Part shown: piece by piece, positions 17,682-26,155 of the stretch
How positions within the stretch are numbered: the first letter of the stretch is position 1
How the letters are laid out: every line of letters begins with the position of its first letter
Assembly (NCBI GenBank): GCA_015060455.1
Contig: SUYM01000001.1
Location: forward strand, 1 to 64,000
Source of the DNA: Bacteroidales bacterium
GTDB taxonomy: Bacteria; Bacteroidota; Bacteroidia; Bacteroidales; UBA932
DNA: 64,000 nt
Reading direction: 5' to 3'
The notes under the pieces: model-generated
Database searches by the model: none
Told to the model about the DNA's origin: nothing
Seen by the model: only the letters and a program-made list of their open reading frames with translations
Position numbers and translations under genes: made by a program

Positions 17682-18488
17682 TTATTTTCTTCCTGTGAAA
17701 CTGTCCATCACGTGATAGATGCCTATAACTCTGCCGAAGAAGAAGTCAAAGATACGTGAGGGGAGTATGAACTGCCAGAAACGGATGAAATGGAAACTGA
17801 AAGGGATTCCCTTGAAATTAACGTTTCTTTCGATGGCGCTGATGATGCGTTTTGCGGCGTATTCAGGCGGGAGAATAGGGATGATGCGGGATTTGATGCC
17901 GTCAAACATGCCTGTATTTATATAATAAGGTGCAGCAGTCGTGATTCTCACCTTGCTCTTCATCTCCTGCAATTCTATGCGCACAGAGTCTGACCATCCG
18001 ATTGCTCCCCATTTGCTGGCTGCATAGACCGACATCTTCGGGTTTGAGAGCATTCCGCCGGCTGATGCGATGTTGCAGATATGTCCTCTGTTCCGTCTGA
18101 GCATGTCGGGAAGGACAGCCCTTGCGACAAACATAGGAGCGATGGTGTTGATCTTTATTGTGCGTACCATTTCCTCCTCGCTCATCTTGTCGAAGGTCTT
18201 GTTGCTTGTGATGATGCCGGCGTTGTTTATAAGTATGTCTATGTCTCCGCATTCTGCAACAACCTGCCTGTATGTCTCGTTGACCATCCTGTTATCAGAA
18301 ACATCAACCTTGTAGCCCCTGACTTTTCCGAGTCTGCCAAGTTCCTCTCGGGTTGTTTCTATCCCGACGGTATTGATGTCCCATATTATGAGAGTCGATG
18401 CGCCTTTTTCCAGCGCCATGCGTCCCATGATCTTGCCTATTCCGGATGCTCCTCCGGTTATAAGTACGTTTGCATTCTTGAATTTCAT
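17682..18488 (-). CDS. Short-chain dehydrogenase/reductase
   Basis: A 268-residue classical SDR: the nucleotide-binding TGGASGIGK at residues 10-18, NNAG near residue 86, catalytic Ser in IASAGG and the YAASK pair. A basic, hydrophobic C-terminal tail (LPSRIFDFFFGRVIG) suggests membrane association, as in lipid-active SDRs. ATG 18488 was chosen over GTG 18494. A -7 box lies at 18514-18521. It probably forms a unit with the aldehyde dehydrogenase. Confidence 0.88.
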   Translation of the reverse strand: MKFKNANVLITGGASGIGKIMGRMALEKGASTLIIWDINTVGIETTREELGRLGKVRGYKVDVSDNRMVNETYRQVVAECGDIDILINNAGIITSNKTFDKMSEEEMVRTIKINTIAPMFVARAVLPDMLRRNRGHICNIASAGGMLSNPKMSVYAASKWGAIGWSDSVRIELQEMKSKVRITTAAPYYINTGMFDGIKSRIIPILPPEYAAKRIISAIERNVNFKGIPFSFHFIRFWQFILPSRIFDFFFGRVIGIYHVMDSFTGRK

Positions 18489-18513
18489 AACCACTTTTTA
18501 AAAAATTGAGGCG

Positions 18514-18521
18514 CAAAGATA
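18514..18521 (-). promoter_or_regulatory. SDR promoter -7 box TATCTTTG
   Basis: A minus-strand match to TAnnTTTG, 25 nt before the SDR start. The remaining spacer 18522-18632 shows only a weak GC-rich inverted repeat near 18534-18560. Confidence 0.55.
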
Positions 18522-18632
18522 TATCAATAAAAATGCCGACCGCAATGTGCAGCCGGCAATGTCGTAAAACCCTCAATTAGGTTGTGAAATCAGTGTTTCT
18601 GTGGTGAATTTTCCGCTTTGTGTGGCGAAAAA

Positions 18633-19160
18633 TCAGAATTTCTGCTTGTATGTTTCCACATCAAGTTCCCATTTGCCTTGGAGTTTGAGGACCTTTTCAA
18701 TGCACTCTCTCACACATCCTTTGCCGCCGGGTCTTGTGCTGATAAGGTCTGCCGCATCCAATGCTTCCTGCACTGCATCGGCAGGGGCGACTCCGCACCC
18801 GCAAGCCTTCATGACAGGGATATCCGGAATATCATCTCCGAAATACATCACCTCCTGCGGAGTGATGTCGTTCCTTTCGCAGAAATCAGCAAATTCCTCC
18901 ATCTTGTCACGGGAGTGCAGATAGATGTTCTCAGGCTTGAATCCGCATGCAAGAAATCTCATCTTTATGCTTTCCGAGCGGCCTCCGGTGATGATTCCGA
19001 GGTGGAATCCTCCCATCATCGCCATACGAAGTCCGAAGCCGTCCTTGGAGTCGAAAGTCCTGTAAAATTCCCCGTTACGGTCTGCAAGAAGCCCTCCGTC
19101 GGTCAGCACGCCGTCCACGTCAAAGACAAAGGCCTTGATTCTTTTGAGTCTTTCCTCCAT
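18633..19160 (-). CDS. kdsC: KdsC-like HAD phosphatase (Kdo-8-phosphate phosphatase)
   Basis: A 175-residue small HAD phosphatase without a cap, the size of KdsC, which dephosphorylates Kdo-8-phosphate in lipopolysaccharide core synthesis. Motif I is VFDVDGVLTDGG (residues 11-22), motif II TGG and motif IV GDDIPDIPV. The ATG at 19160 lies 4 nt after the DUF3467 stop; a longer frame running back to 19226 overlaps that gene and lacks family support. Other sugar-8- or sugar-9-phosphates are possible substrates. Confidence 0.85.
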   Translation of the reverse strand: MEERLKRIKAFVFDVDGVLTDGGLLADRNGEFYRTFDSKDGFGLRMAMMGGFHLGIITGGRSESIKMRFLACGFKPENIYLHSRDKMEEFADFCERNDITPQEVMYFGDDIPDIPVMKACGCGVAPADAVQEALDAADLISTRPGGKGCVRECIEKVLKLQGKWELDVETYKQKF

Positions 19161-19164
19161 GTGC

Positions 19165-19473
19165 TTATGATTTTGCTCCGCCTCCGAAGCCTCCCATCGG
19201 GAAGGTCGCCTTAGGTTCGCCTCCAAGTGATATCTGACCGAACTGGCTTTCGTATTTGTTCAGATTGTCCTGAAGTGCCATATAAAGCCTCTTGGCATGC
19301 TCAGGTGTCATTATTATTCTGTTGCCGACCTCAGGCTTTGGCAGTCCCGGAAGCATTGTCGCGAAATCGATGATGAATTCGCTGTGGGAGTGGGTGATGA
19401 TTGCAAGGTTGGAGTATGAGCCTTTGGCCACATCCTGTTTCAGTTCGATGCTGAATTCTTTTTCGTTTGCCAT
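19165..19473 (-). CDS. DUF3467 family protein
   Basis: A 102-residue protein matching DUF3467, a small conserved family of unknown function common in Bacteroidota. Typical elements are HSHSEFIIDFATMLPGLP, then RIIMTPEHAKRLYMAL, ending in a Gly-rich tail (MGGFGGGAKS). ATG 19473 was chosen, as the upstream ATG at 19497 overlaps the -7 box. First gene of a pair with the KdsC-like phosphatase, a common arrangement but with no proven link. Confidence 0.85.
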   Translation of the reverse strand: MANEKEFSIELKQDVAKGSYSNLAIITHSHSEFIIDFATMLPGLPKPEVGNRIIMTPEHAKRLYMALQDNLNKYESQFGQISLGGEPKATFPMGGFGGGAKS

Positions 19474-19494
19474 GGTGTAGTTATTTGTTAAATG

Positions 19495-19523
19495 CAAAAA
19501 TAATCAAAATTAAACTATCTTTG
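19495..19523. promoter_or_regulatory. Divergent promoters (DUF3467 leftward, UbiA rightward)
   Basis: Minus strand 19495-19502 reads TATTTTTG; plus strand 19516-19523 reads TATCTTTG, 19 nt before ATG 19543. Confidence 0.55.
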
Positions 19524-19542
19524 CAGTCCTTAATGAAAAACA

Positions 19543-20571
19543 ATGAGCAATTGGTATAAAAACGCACGTCCCATATCGCTTCCGCAGAGCCTCCTGCCGG
19601 CACTGACTGCCGTGGCTCTGTCATATAACGATGGCGGTGAGTTCAACTGGATCGCTGCAATCGCGTCCGTGATAGGTGTAGCCTGTCTTCATCTTGGGCT
19701 GAATCTCCTTGATGACTGGTTCGATTACAAGGTCGGGTCAGCCGAGGCTCGCCAGAAGGTGGCAAATGAGGGCTTCCGAGGCCGTATGATCAAATATCCC
19801 TATCTGACATCAGGAGAAGCGACAACCGGGCAACTTCTTTGTGCCGTAGCCTGCTATCTTGGGGCAGCGGCGGTCTGCGGGGCAGTAGTCGTCGCCATAA
19901 GGGGCTGGATGATTCTTGGCTGGGTGGCAGCGGCGCTGATAATCGGCGTATCTTATTCCGGTGGTCCTTTGAAACTCGGATTCCGTGGCCTTGGTGAACT
20001 TGTCATATTCATCATGTTCGGTCCGCTGATGATGTCAGGGGTATATTACGCCATTACCGGGACTCTGGACTGGAAGATTACGTGGCTGTCGATGGCCGTC
20101 GGGCTGCTGGTGACTAATATCGTATATTCACATTCAGTTCTGGACTCCATACCTGATGCCAAGATGGGGAAGAAGACCATGGCTCATCTGATGGGTTCTG
20201 CAAAAGGGCAGATTGTCCTGTCCGCATTGATCAACATCATACCATATATAATAGTGATTGCAGGAGTTGTTCTATGGTTCGTGGGACCGGAACAGTCTGA
20301 GCAGACGCATCTTCACCCTATATATCTGGCGGTTCTTGCTGTTCTTCCGTTGTCAGTCTGGCTGGTAAGGTCGCTCAACGCCTATGTCAATAACGTGGAG
20401 GTCATGATCGAACCGAAGCCTTGGATGGGGCCGATGGGGGACTTTGAGGCTTATCGCAAGGCCGGAGTCGATTGGTTCCTTCTCAGGTGGCTGGTGGCAC
20501 GCAACATAGTGCAGTTCTTCTGTATGATCATCATCGTAGTTAACTTCATTGTAAACATATTCATCAAATGA
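19543..20571 (+). CDS. UbiA-family membrane prenyltransferase
   Basis: A 342-residue polytopic membrane protein of the UbiA superfamily, which condenses a prenyl diphosphate with an aromatic or other acceptor. The first Asp-rich motif is NLLDDWFDYK (about residues 55-64); the second lies in DSIPDAKMGKKT (about 203-214). It resembles MenA-like proteins of menaquinone synthesis but no acceptor-specific feature can be read. It overlaps the radical SAM gene by 4 nt, so the two are coupled, which is unusual for ordinary menA. Confidence 0.8.
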   Translation: MSNWYKNARPISLPQSLLPALTAVALSYNDGGEFNWIAAIASVIGVACLHLGLNLLDDWFDYKVGSAEARQKVANEGFRGRMIKYPYLTSGEATTGQLLCAVACYLGAAAVCGAVVVAIRGWMILGWVAAALIIGVSYSGGPLKLGFRGLGELVIFIMFGPLMMSGVYYAITGTLDWKITWLSMAVGLLVTNIVYSHSVLDSIPDAKMGKKTMAHLMGSAKGQIVLSALINIIPYIIVIAGVVLWFVGPEQSEQTHLHPIYLAVLAVLPLSVWLVRSLNAYVNNVEVMIEPKPWMGPMGDFEAYRKAGVDWFLLRWLVARNIVQFFCMIIIVVNFIVNIFIK

Positions 20572-21458
20572 GAAAGTTGTTTTACCTTGGCTGGTGGTTC
20601 CTCAGGGCCCGTTTTTTCGGCCGTCGCGCACCGCTTCAGACAGTGCTTTTCATTTCTGACATCTGCAATCTGCGCTGTAAGCATTGCAGTGTGTATGAAT
20701 TGAAGAACCCTCACAATATGACGTATGAACAGGTGCGTGAGCATTTGCAGTATTCATACGACCAGGGTTCGCGTTTTGTCGATTTCGAAGGGGGAGAGGT
20801 GACCATCTGGAAGGACGGTGACAAGCGTATCAACGACCTTATAGACCTTGCAAAGGAAATCGGCTTCTTCTCATGCACCATCACCACCAATGCCCAACTC
20901 CCTTTTGCCGGAAGCAAGGCTGATTCGATCTGGGTGAGTCTGGACGGTGTCGGAGGGTATCACGAGGAGGTCCGCGGCAAAGGCACCTTTGCCAAGTTGG
21001 AGAAGAATATCTCGGAGTGCGGACACAGGCATCTCAGTGTCAATATGGTCGTGAACACTCTCAATTACACTGCTGTCGAGGATACCATCGAGTATGCGAA
21101 GAACAATCCTGCCATAGAGCAGATTTCCATCAATTTCCATACTCCTTTTGAGGGCACCGAGTATCTTGCTCTTGATAAGGAGACCCGGGCGCAGATAATT
21201 GACAAGGTCCTGGAATACAAGAAGAAGGGCTATCCGATAATGAATTCGAAATCCGGTCTCAAACTTATGAAGAGCGGCAATTTCAAGAAGCGCTGCTGGG
21301 TGACGAACTTCATATATCCGGACGGCAGCAGGGGGCTCTGCATCGGACACGGCACCGACAAATGCGACCAGTGCGGCTTCTGCATGTCAGGTGAAATGGC
21401 CTCTGTCTTCGCATTCAGGCCTGATACCATCCTTGCCGGTCTGAAATTACGCGGCTGA
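20568..21458 (+). CDS. Radical SAM protein coupled to the UbiA prenyltransferase
   Basis: A 296-residue radical SAM enzyme: FISDICNLRCKHC carries the CxxxCxxC cluster motif (C33, C37, C40), and FEGGEVTIW is the SAM-binding GGE. The C-terminal part has further cysteines in RCWVTNF, GLCIGHG and KCDQCGFC, suggesting a second iron-sulfur cluster. An N-terminal hydrophobic stretch (LFYLGWWFLRA) may bring it to the membrane. Translational overlap with the prenyltransferase implies that it modifies the prenylated product or its acceptor; this is inference. The overall pattern recalls lipid-modifying radical SAM enzymes. Confidence 0.8.
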   Translation: MRKLFYLGWWFLRARFFGRRAPLQTVLFISDICNLRCKHCSVYELKNPHNMTYEQVREHLQYSYDQGSRFVDFEGGEVTIWKDGDKRINDLIDLAKEIGFFSCTITTNAQLPFAGSKADSIWVSLDGVGGYHEEVRGKGTFAKLEKNISECGHRHLSVNMVVNTLNYTAVEDTIEYAKNNPAIEQISINFHTPFEGTEYLALDKETRAQIIDKVLEYKKKGYPIMNSKSGLKLMKSGNFKKRCWVTNFIYPDGSRGLCIGHGTDKCDQCGFCMSGEMASVFAFRPDTILAGLKLRG

Positions 21459-21465
21459 CCTTGTC

Positions 21466-21603
21466 CTATCGCAGGTCGTGGTTGCGCATCCTGTATTCCG
21501 CCAGTTCCGCATACGCGGTTCCGGGTCTGCCGTAGTTGCAGTAAGGATATGATGCAGTCTTCGTGGAAGTCACCGTGATTTCTGAAACTGAAAAGATACA
21601 CAT
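21466..21603 (-). pseudogene. queF: queF remnant (C-terminal scar)
   Basis: Two nucleotides after the transporter stop, the minus strand reads [11 protein letters not shown], a hallmark of the NADPH-dependent 7-cyano-7-deazaguanine reductase QueF. After about four more codons the match jumps frame to [19 protein letters not shown] and NHDL, then a stop at 21466-21468, which is the normal QueF C-terminus. The N-terminal half with the catalytic Cys is gone and an internal deletion of roughly 20-25 codons with a frame change separates the two pieces. The gene cannot make a functional enzyme. Confidence 0.85.
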
Positions 21604-21605
21604 CG

Positions 21606-22292
21606 TTAAATGTCCTTTATGTTCCAGAATTTATATGATATGTTCTCGTCGTATGTGTCGCTGCCGTCTTTCTTCTTGATGTATTTTACGACAGCGGATG
21701 TCAAAGGCAGAACCGCTATTTCGTAGGCGGTCTTTGCAACAATCTGAACTGCAATGAGTTTCAGTAATTCGTCAAACGGGATTATTCCTCCGAATGCTAT
21801 CGGGAAGAAAATCAGGGAATCTCCCGTCTCGCCGATGATGGTGGAAACGATGGCCCTCAATGAGAAATGTCTGCCCTGTGATTTTATCTTCATGCGGCTC
21901 ATTACGTAGGCATTGAGGAAGGAGCCTGTAAGAAATGCCGTAAGACTTGCTGCGACGATGCGGGGAGCCAGACCGAAGACATAGTTGAATGCCTCTTCTC
22001 CCTCCCAATAATCTGGTGCAGGCAGGTGGACTGCCATCTGTGCCATTGCCATTACAAAGAAGTTGGCGAGAAAGCCTGTCCAGATGATGAGGCGTGCCTT
22101 GCGGAATCCCCACACCTCGACGATGCAGTCGTTGATGATGTACGAGATAGGGAATACAAGCATTCCTGCTGTCACGGACAGGGGCAGTGAACCCAATCTG
22201 ATGATTTTGATTTCAAGTAGATTTGCTGTAATGAGGCATACGCAGAACAGTATGCTGGCCAGCATGAATGAAAGTGATACAGACTTTTTCAT
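21606..22292 (-). CDS. yhhQ: Queuosine precursor transporter, YhhQ/VUT family
   Basis: A 228-residue membrane protein with about six hydrophobic helices and the family pattern: ITANLLEIK near residue 22, [15 protein letters not shown] (about 47-61) and later [13 protein letters not shown]. Characterised YhhQ proteins import the queuosine precursors preQ0 and preQ1. ATG 22292 was chosen; upstream codons fall in the leader after a -7 box. The gene is followed by a queF scar, so import probably replaces local preQ1 synthesis. Confidence 0.9.
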   Translation of the reverse strand: MKKSVSLSFMLASILFCVCLITANLLEIKIIRLGSLPLSVTAGMLVFPISYIINDCIVEVWGFRKARLIIWTGFLANFFVMAMAQMAVHLPAPDYWEGEEAFNYVFGLAPRIVAASLTAFLTGSFLNAYVMSRMKIKSQGRHFSLRAIVSTIIGETGDSLIFFPIAFGGIIPFDELLKLIAVQIVAKTAYEIAVLPLTSAVVKYIKKKDGSDTYDENISYKFWNIKDI

Positions 22293-22361
22293 TTTCCTGT
22301 TTTTTACGTGGTTAATCGAGAATACACGGCCGTTACATGCGGCATGGGTTTGTTTGGGTTG

Positions 22362-22369
22362 CAAAGATA
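22362..22369 (-). promoter_or_regulatory. yhhQ promoter -7 box TATCTTTG
   Basis: A minus-strand TAnnTTTG, 69 nt before the start codon. The leader was inspected for a preQ1 riboswitch, but no convincing pseudoknot was found. Confidence 0.6.
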
Positions 22370-22423
22370 GTCATTTTGTGGGTTTCTTGTGTGCATTTGC
22401 TGTGAAAAGTCAGCAAAAATGCC

Positions 22424-22431
22424 TATATTTG
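22424..22431 (+). promoter_or_regulatory. valS promoter -7 box TATATTTG
   Basis: A perfect TAnnTTTG with a leader of about 70 nt before ATG 22504. Confidence 0.65.
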
Positions 22432-22503
22432 TACGATATTGCGCTTTTGAGTGAGCGCGGAGAAATCTGTAATACGATAATTGATAAAAAGACTATAAAT
22501 ATT

Positions 22504-25146
22504 ATGGAACTGCCAGCAAAGTATGATCCTGCCTTGACGGAGGATAAATGGTATGCCTATTGGCTTGAGAACAAATTCTTCCACTCGGAGCCAGACGGAA
22601 GGGAACCTTATACTGTCGTGATTCCTCCGCCTAATGTGACAGGTATCCTGCACATGGGACACGTGCTTAACAATACCCTCAATGACGTTCTTGTGCGCAA
22701 GGCTAGGATGGACGGCAAGAATGCCTGCTGGGTGCCTGGTACTGACCACGCTTCCATCGCTACTGAAAATAAGGTGGTGCAGAAACTTGCTGCTGAGGGT
22801 ATCAAGAAGGAAGATCTTACTCGTGAAGAGTTTCTGAAACACGCCTGGGAGTGGAAGGAGAAACATGGAGGCATCATCCTCAATCAACTCCGTAAACTCG
22901 GTGCCTCATGCGACTGGGACAGGACCAGGTTCACAATGGATCCGGATCTGAGCGATGCTGTCATCAGCACTTTCGTATATTTCTACAACAAGGGATATAT
23001 CTATCGTGGTGTGCGTATGGTGAACTGGGATCCGGTCGGTCTTACCGCTGTCAGTGATGAGGAGGTGATCCATAAGGATACGGTCAGCAAGTTCTATCAT
23101 CTGAGATATTTCATTTCAGACGGACAGGGCAATCCTACCGACAAATATATAATCATTGCCACCACCCGTCCTGAGACCATCATGGCCGATGCTGCAATCT
23201 GTATCAATCCGGAAGACGAAAGATATCATTGGCTCAAAGGCAAGAAGGTGCTTATCCCTCTGATAAACAAGGAGATTCCTATCATTGAGGACAGTTATGT
23301 GGCTATGGATTTCGGTACAGGCTGCCTTAAGGTGACTCCGGCCCACGACGTGAACGACTACGAAATCGGAATACGTCACAATCTTCCAGTCCTTGACATC
23401 ATCGATGACCATGGACGCCTTAACGAAAAGGCGCAGATTCTTGTGGGAGAAGACCGTTTCGATGCCCGCAAGAAGATCGTGACCATGCTTCAGGAGGCAG
23501 GAAACCTCGAAAAGATGGAAGACTATACATCTCCAATCGGTTATTCAGAGCGTACAAACGCAGTCATCGAGCCAAGGCTTTCAATGCAGTGGTTCCTCAA
23601 GATGGAGGCCCTTGCAAAGGATGCTCTTGAATCTGTGGAAAGCGGTGCCGTGAAACTCATTCCTGATAAATACCGCAATACCTACCGCCACTGGATGGAG
23701 AATGTCCGTGACTGGTGCATCTCACGTCAGTTGTGGTGGGGACAGCGTATTCCTGCATATTATCTGCCTGACGGTCAGGTGGTTGTGGCGGAGACTGCGG
23801 AAAAGGCTCTTGTGGCTGCTCAGAAGATTGATGCAACTCTTACAGCCTCTGACCTGCGTCAGGACGAGGATGTGCTTGACACATGGTTCTCATCATGGCT
23901 CTGGCCTATTTCCGTGTTCGACACCAACAAGGCCGGACACCCTGAGGCGGAACCTAATGCCGACCTTGCATATTATTATCCGACAAACGACCTCGTGACA
24001 GGTCCGGATATCCTTTTCTTCTGGGTCGCACGTATGATTATGGCTGGAAACGAGTTTATGAACGATGTGCCTTTCCGCAACGTATATCTTACAGGTATCG
24101 TGCGTGACAAACTCGGCCGCAAGATGTCCAAGACCCTCGGTAACTCTCCGGACCCGCTCGAACTCATAGCAAAATACGGAGCCGATGCTGTCCGTCTGGG
24201 TATGCTCCTTTGCAGTTCGGCTGGTAACGACATCCTTTATGATGAGTCGCAGATCGAGCAGGGACGTAACTTCAACAACAAGGTATGGAACGCCTTCCGT
24301 CTTGTTACAGGATGGACAGTGGATGCTTCGGCCGCTCAGCCGGAGGCTTCTAAGGTGGCGGTAAAGTGGTTCGAGAACAAACTCAGCCAGGTCATAGAGG
24401 CCGTGGAGGACCATTTCAGCAAGTTCCGTATTTCGGATGCCCTCATGACTATATATAAGTTCTTCTGGGACGATTTCTGCGCGTGGTATCTTGAAGCGGT
24501 AAAGCCTGCATACGGTGCCGGTATCGACAAGGTTACATATGATGCTACCATCGGCTTCTTCGATGCTCTCCTCAAGATGATCCACCCGATCATGCCGTTC
24601 ATCACCGAGGAACTCTGGCAGAATATGGCTCAGCGCTCAGAGGGACAGACAATTATGAATCAGCGTTATCCTCAGGCGAAGTCCTACGATGCTGATTTCA
24701 TCGCAGCATTCGAGATGGCATGCGAGGCAGTTGCAGGTGTGCGTAACATCCGTCAGAGCAAGGGACTTTCTCCTCGTGAGGCACTTGACCTGAATATCAA
24801 GGGTTCTTTCCCTGCTGAGGTTCTTCCGGTTGTAGTGAAACTTGCCAATGTCAATGTTTCTGATGCCGAAGGCGATATGTCTGCTGCTCAGAGATTTATG
24901 GTGCGCACGGTGGAGATGTTCGTGCCTCTCACAGGCCTTGTGAACGTTGAAGAGGAGATTGCAAAGATAGAGGCTGAACTTGCATATCAGCAGAAGTTCC
25001 TTGACAGCGTGCGCAAGAAACTCTCGAACGAGCGTTTCGTGGCAAATGCTCCTGAGGCAGTGGTCGCTGTCGAAAGAAAGAAGGAGGCAGACTCGCTCTC
25101 AAAGATAGAGAGCCTTACCGCCTCCCTTAAAACGTTAAAAAACTAA
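22504..25146 (+). CDS. valS: Valine-tRNA ligase
   Basis: An 880-residue class Ia aminoacyl-tRNA synthetase. The HIGH motif is HMGH in [11 protein letters not shown] (about residue 46), KMSKS appears as KMSKT in [12 protein letters not shown], and the editing domain has [13 protein letters not shown]. The C-terminus ends in the usual arm with charged coiled coil ([11 protein letters not shown]). The open frame extends far upstream to 22063, but ATG 22504 fits the family start (MELPAKYDP) and follows the promoter. It opens a dense six-gene plus-strand run. Confidence 0.97.
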   Translation: MELPAKYDPALTEDKWYAYWLENKFFHSEPDGREPYTVVIPPPNVTGILHMGHVLNNTLNDVLVRKARMDGKNACWVPGTDHASIATENKVVQKLAAEGIKKEDLTREEFLKHAWEWKEKHGGIILNQLRKLGASCDWDRTRFTMDPDLSDAVISTFVYFYNKGYIYRGVRMVNWDPVGLTAVSDEEVIHKDTVSKFYHLRYFISDGQGNPTDKYIIIATTRPETIMADAAICINPEDERYHWLKGKKVLIPLINKEIPIIEDSYVAMDFGTGCLKVTPAHDVNDYEIGIRHNLPVLDIIDDHGRLNEKAQILVGEDRFDARKKIVTMLQEAGNLEKMEDYTSPIGYSERTNAVIEPRLSMQWFLKMEALAKDALESVESGAVKLIPDKYRNTYRHWMENVRDWCISRQLWWGQRIPAYYLPDGQVVVAETAEKALVAAQKIDATLTASDLRQDEDVLDTWFSSWLWPISVFDTNKAGHPEAEPNADLAYYYPTNDLVTGPDILFFWVARMIMAGNEFMNDVPFRNVYLTGIVRDKLGRKMSKTLGNSPDPLELIAKYGADAVRLGMLLCSSAGNDILYDESQIEQGRNFNNKVWNAFRLVTGWTVDASAAQPEASKVAVKWFENKLSQVIEAVEDHFSKFRISDALMTIYKFFWDDFCAWYLEAVKPAYGAGIDKVTYDATIGFFDALLKMIHPIMPFITEELWQNMAQRSEGQTIMNQRYPQAKSYDADFIAAFEMACEAVAGVRNIRQSKGLSPREALDLNIKGSFPAEVLPVVVKLANVNVSDAEGDMSAAQRFMVRTVEMFVPLTGLVNVEEEIAKIEAELAYQQKFLDSVRKKLSNERFVANAPEAVVAVERKKEADSLSKIESLTASLKTLKN

Positions 25147-25158
25147 AATAACAATACT

Positions 25159-25377
25159 ATGATGTCAGTTTTTCCTTTGGCTATTTTCGGATTGGGATGG
25201 GGCGAAATCGTACTCATCGCACTTGTAGTTCTTCTTCTTTTCGGAGGTAAGAAGATTCCTGAACTTATGAAGGGTCTTGGCAAGGGTGTCAGGAGTTTTA
25301 AGGAAGGTATGTCCAAGGTTGAGGATGAGGTCGATGATATAAAGAGGGATCTCGATAAGGATGAGCCTTCAAAGTAA
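25159..25377 (+). CDS. tatA: Twin-arginine translocase subunit TatA
   Basis: A 72-residue protein with one N-terminal membrane helix ([21 protein letters not shown]), the conserved FGxxKIPEL hinge and an amphipathic, charged C-terminal helix. It oligomerises to form the passage for folded proteins. It lies 12 nt after valS and 10 nt before tatC. The second Met codon, at 25162, is an equally possible start. Confidence 0.93.
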   Translation: MMSVFPLAIFGLGWGEIVLIALVVLLLFGGKKIPELMKGLGKGVRSFKEGMSKVEDEVDDIKRDLDKDEPSK

Positions 25378-25387
25378 GCAAGCCTGA

Positions 25388-26155
25388 GTGGAGAACCATA
25401 ATTCAGAAATGACATTCTGGGACCACCTGGATGATTTGAGAAGCACCCTGCTGAGAATAGCAGTGGTGTTTTTCTCAGTTTCTGTGGTGCTGTTCTTCTT
25501 CAAGACATTTCTCTTTGAAAAGGTGATTCTGGCACCCTCGCAAGGGGACTTCTTCCTATATCGCCTGCTCGGGACAGAAATGGCCCTGAAACTGCAGAAT
25601 ATTGAGATCTCGACGCAGTTCTTTGTGCATATCAAGATAACCTTGCTGTCGGCATTGGTGCTTGTATTCCCATATCTTGTCTATGAGTTGTGGAGATTCG
25701 TCGCTCCTGCCTTGTATGACAATGAAAGGAAGGCTGTCAGAGGTGCCCTGTCTTTTGCAGGTATCCTTTTCTATGCGGGAGTGGCTGTTGCCTATTGCCT
25801 GATATTTCCGCTGATGCTCAATTTCTTTGCTGACTATCAGGTCAGCGGACAGGTGGAGAATATATTTTCACTATCGTCCTATATCTCCATGCTGATTTCG
25901 ACCCTGCTTATGTTCGGACTTGTATTTGAGTTTCCGACCGTAATAGCAATCCTGTCGTCTATGGGGATCCTGACAAGGCAGATGTTGAAGAAATATAGAC
26001 GTCACGCACTGTGTATCATAATGATACTGGCTGCGATAATCACTCCCTCCGGCGATCCTTTCACCCTGCTGATATGCACGGCGCCCATGTATCTGCTGTA
26101 TGAGTTCAGCATCCTGATCTGTAAGAATAGTAATCCTGAACCGGAAGAACAATGA
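25388..26155 (+). CDS. tatC: Twin-arginine translocase subunit TatC
   Basis: A 255-residue polytopic protein, the signal-peptide receptor of the Tat pathway. MTFWDHLDDLRSTLLR matches the conserved TatC N-terminus, FVAPALYDNERK the periplasmic loop, and six hydrophobic segments are visible. GTG 25388 gives seven extra residues; ATG 25409 is an alternative start. It overlaps the ABC-F gene by 4 nt. Only tatA and tatC are present, the minimal Tat set. Confidence 0.93.
   Translation: MENHNSEMTFWDHLDDLRSTLLRIAVVFFSVSVVLFFFKTFLFEKVILAPSQGDFFLYRLLGTEMALKLQNIEISTQFFVHIKITLLSALVLVFPYLVYELWRFVAPALYDNERKAVRGALSFAGILFYAGVAVAYCLIFPLMLNFFADYQVSGQVENIFSLSSYISMLISTLLMFGLVFEFPTVIAILSSMGILTRQMLKKYRRHALCIIMILAAIITPSGDPFTLLICTAPMYLLYEFSILICKNSNPEPEEQ

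Noticed and set aside
22292..22361. preQ1 riboswitch in the yhhQ leader
   Set aside because: There is an A-rich stretch (GTAAAAAACAGG) after a weak CGTG/CACG stem, but no complementary loop sequence to form the required pseudoknot.
22063..22503. Long N-terminal extension of valS
   Set aside because: The extension crosses the yhhQ start, the divergent promoters and the valS leader; ATG 22504 matches the family.
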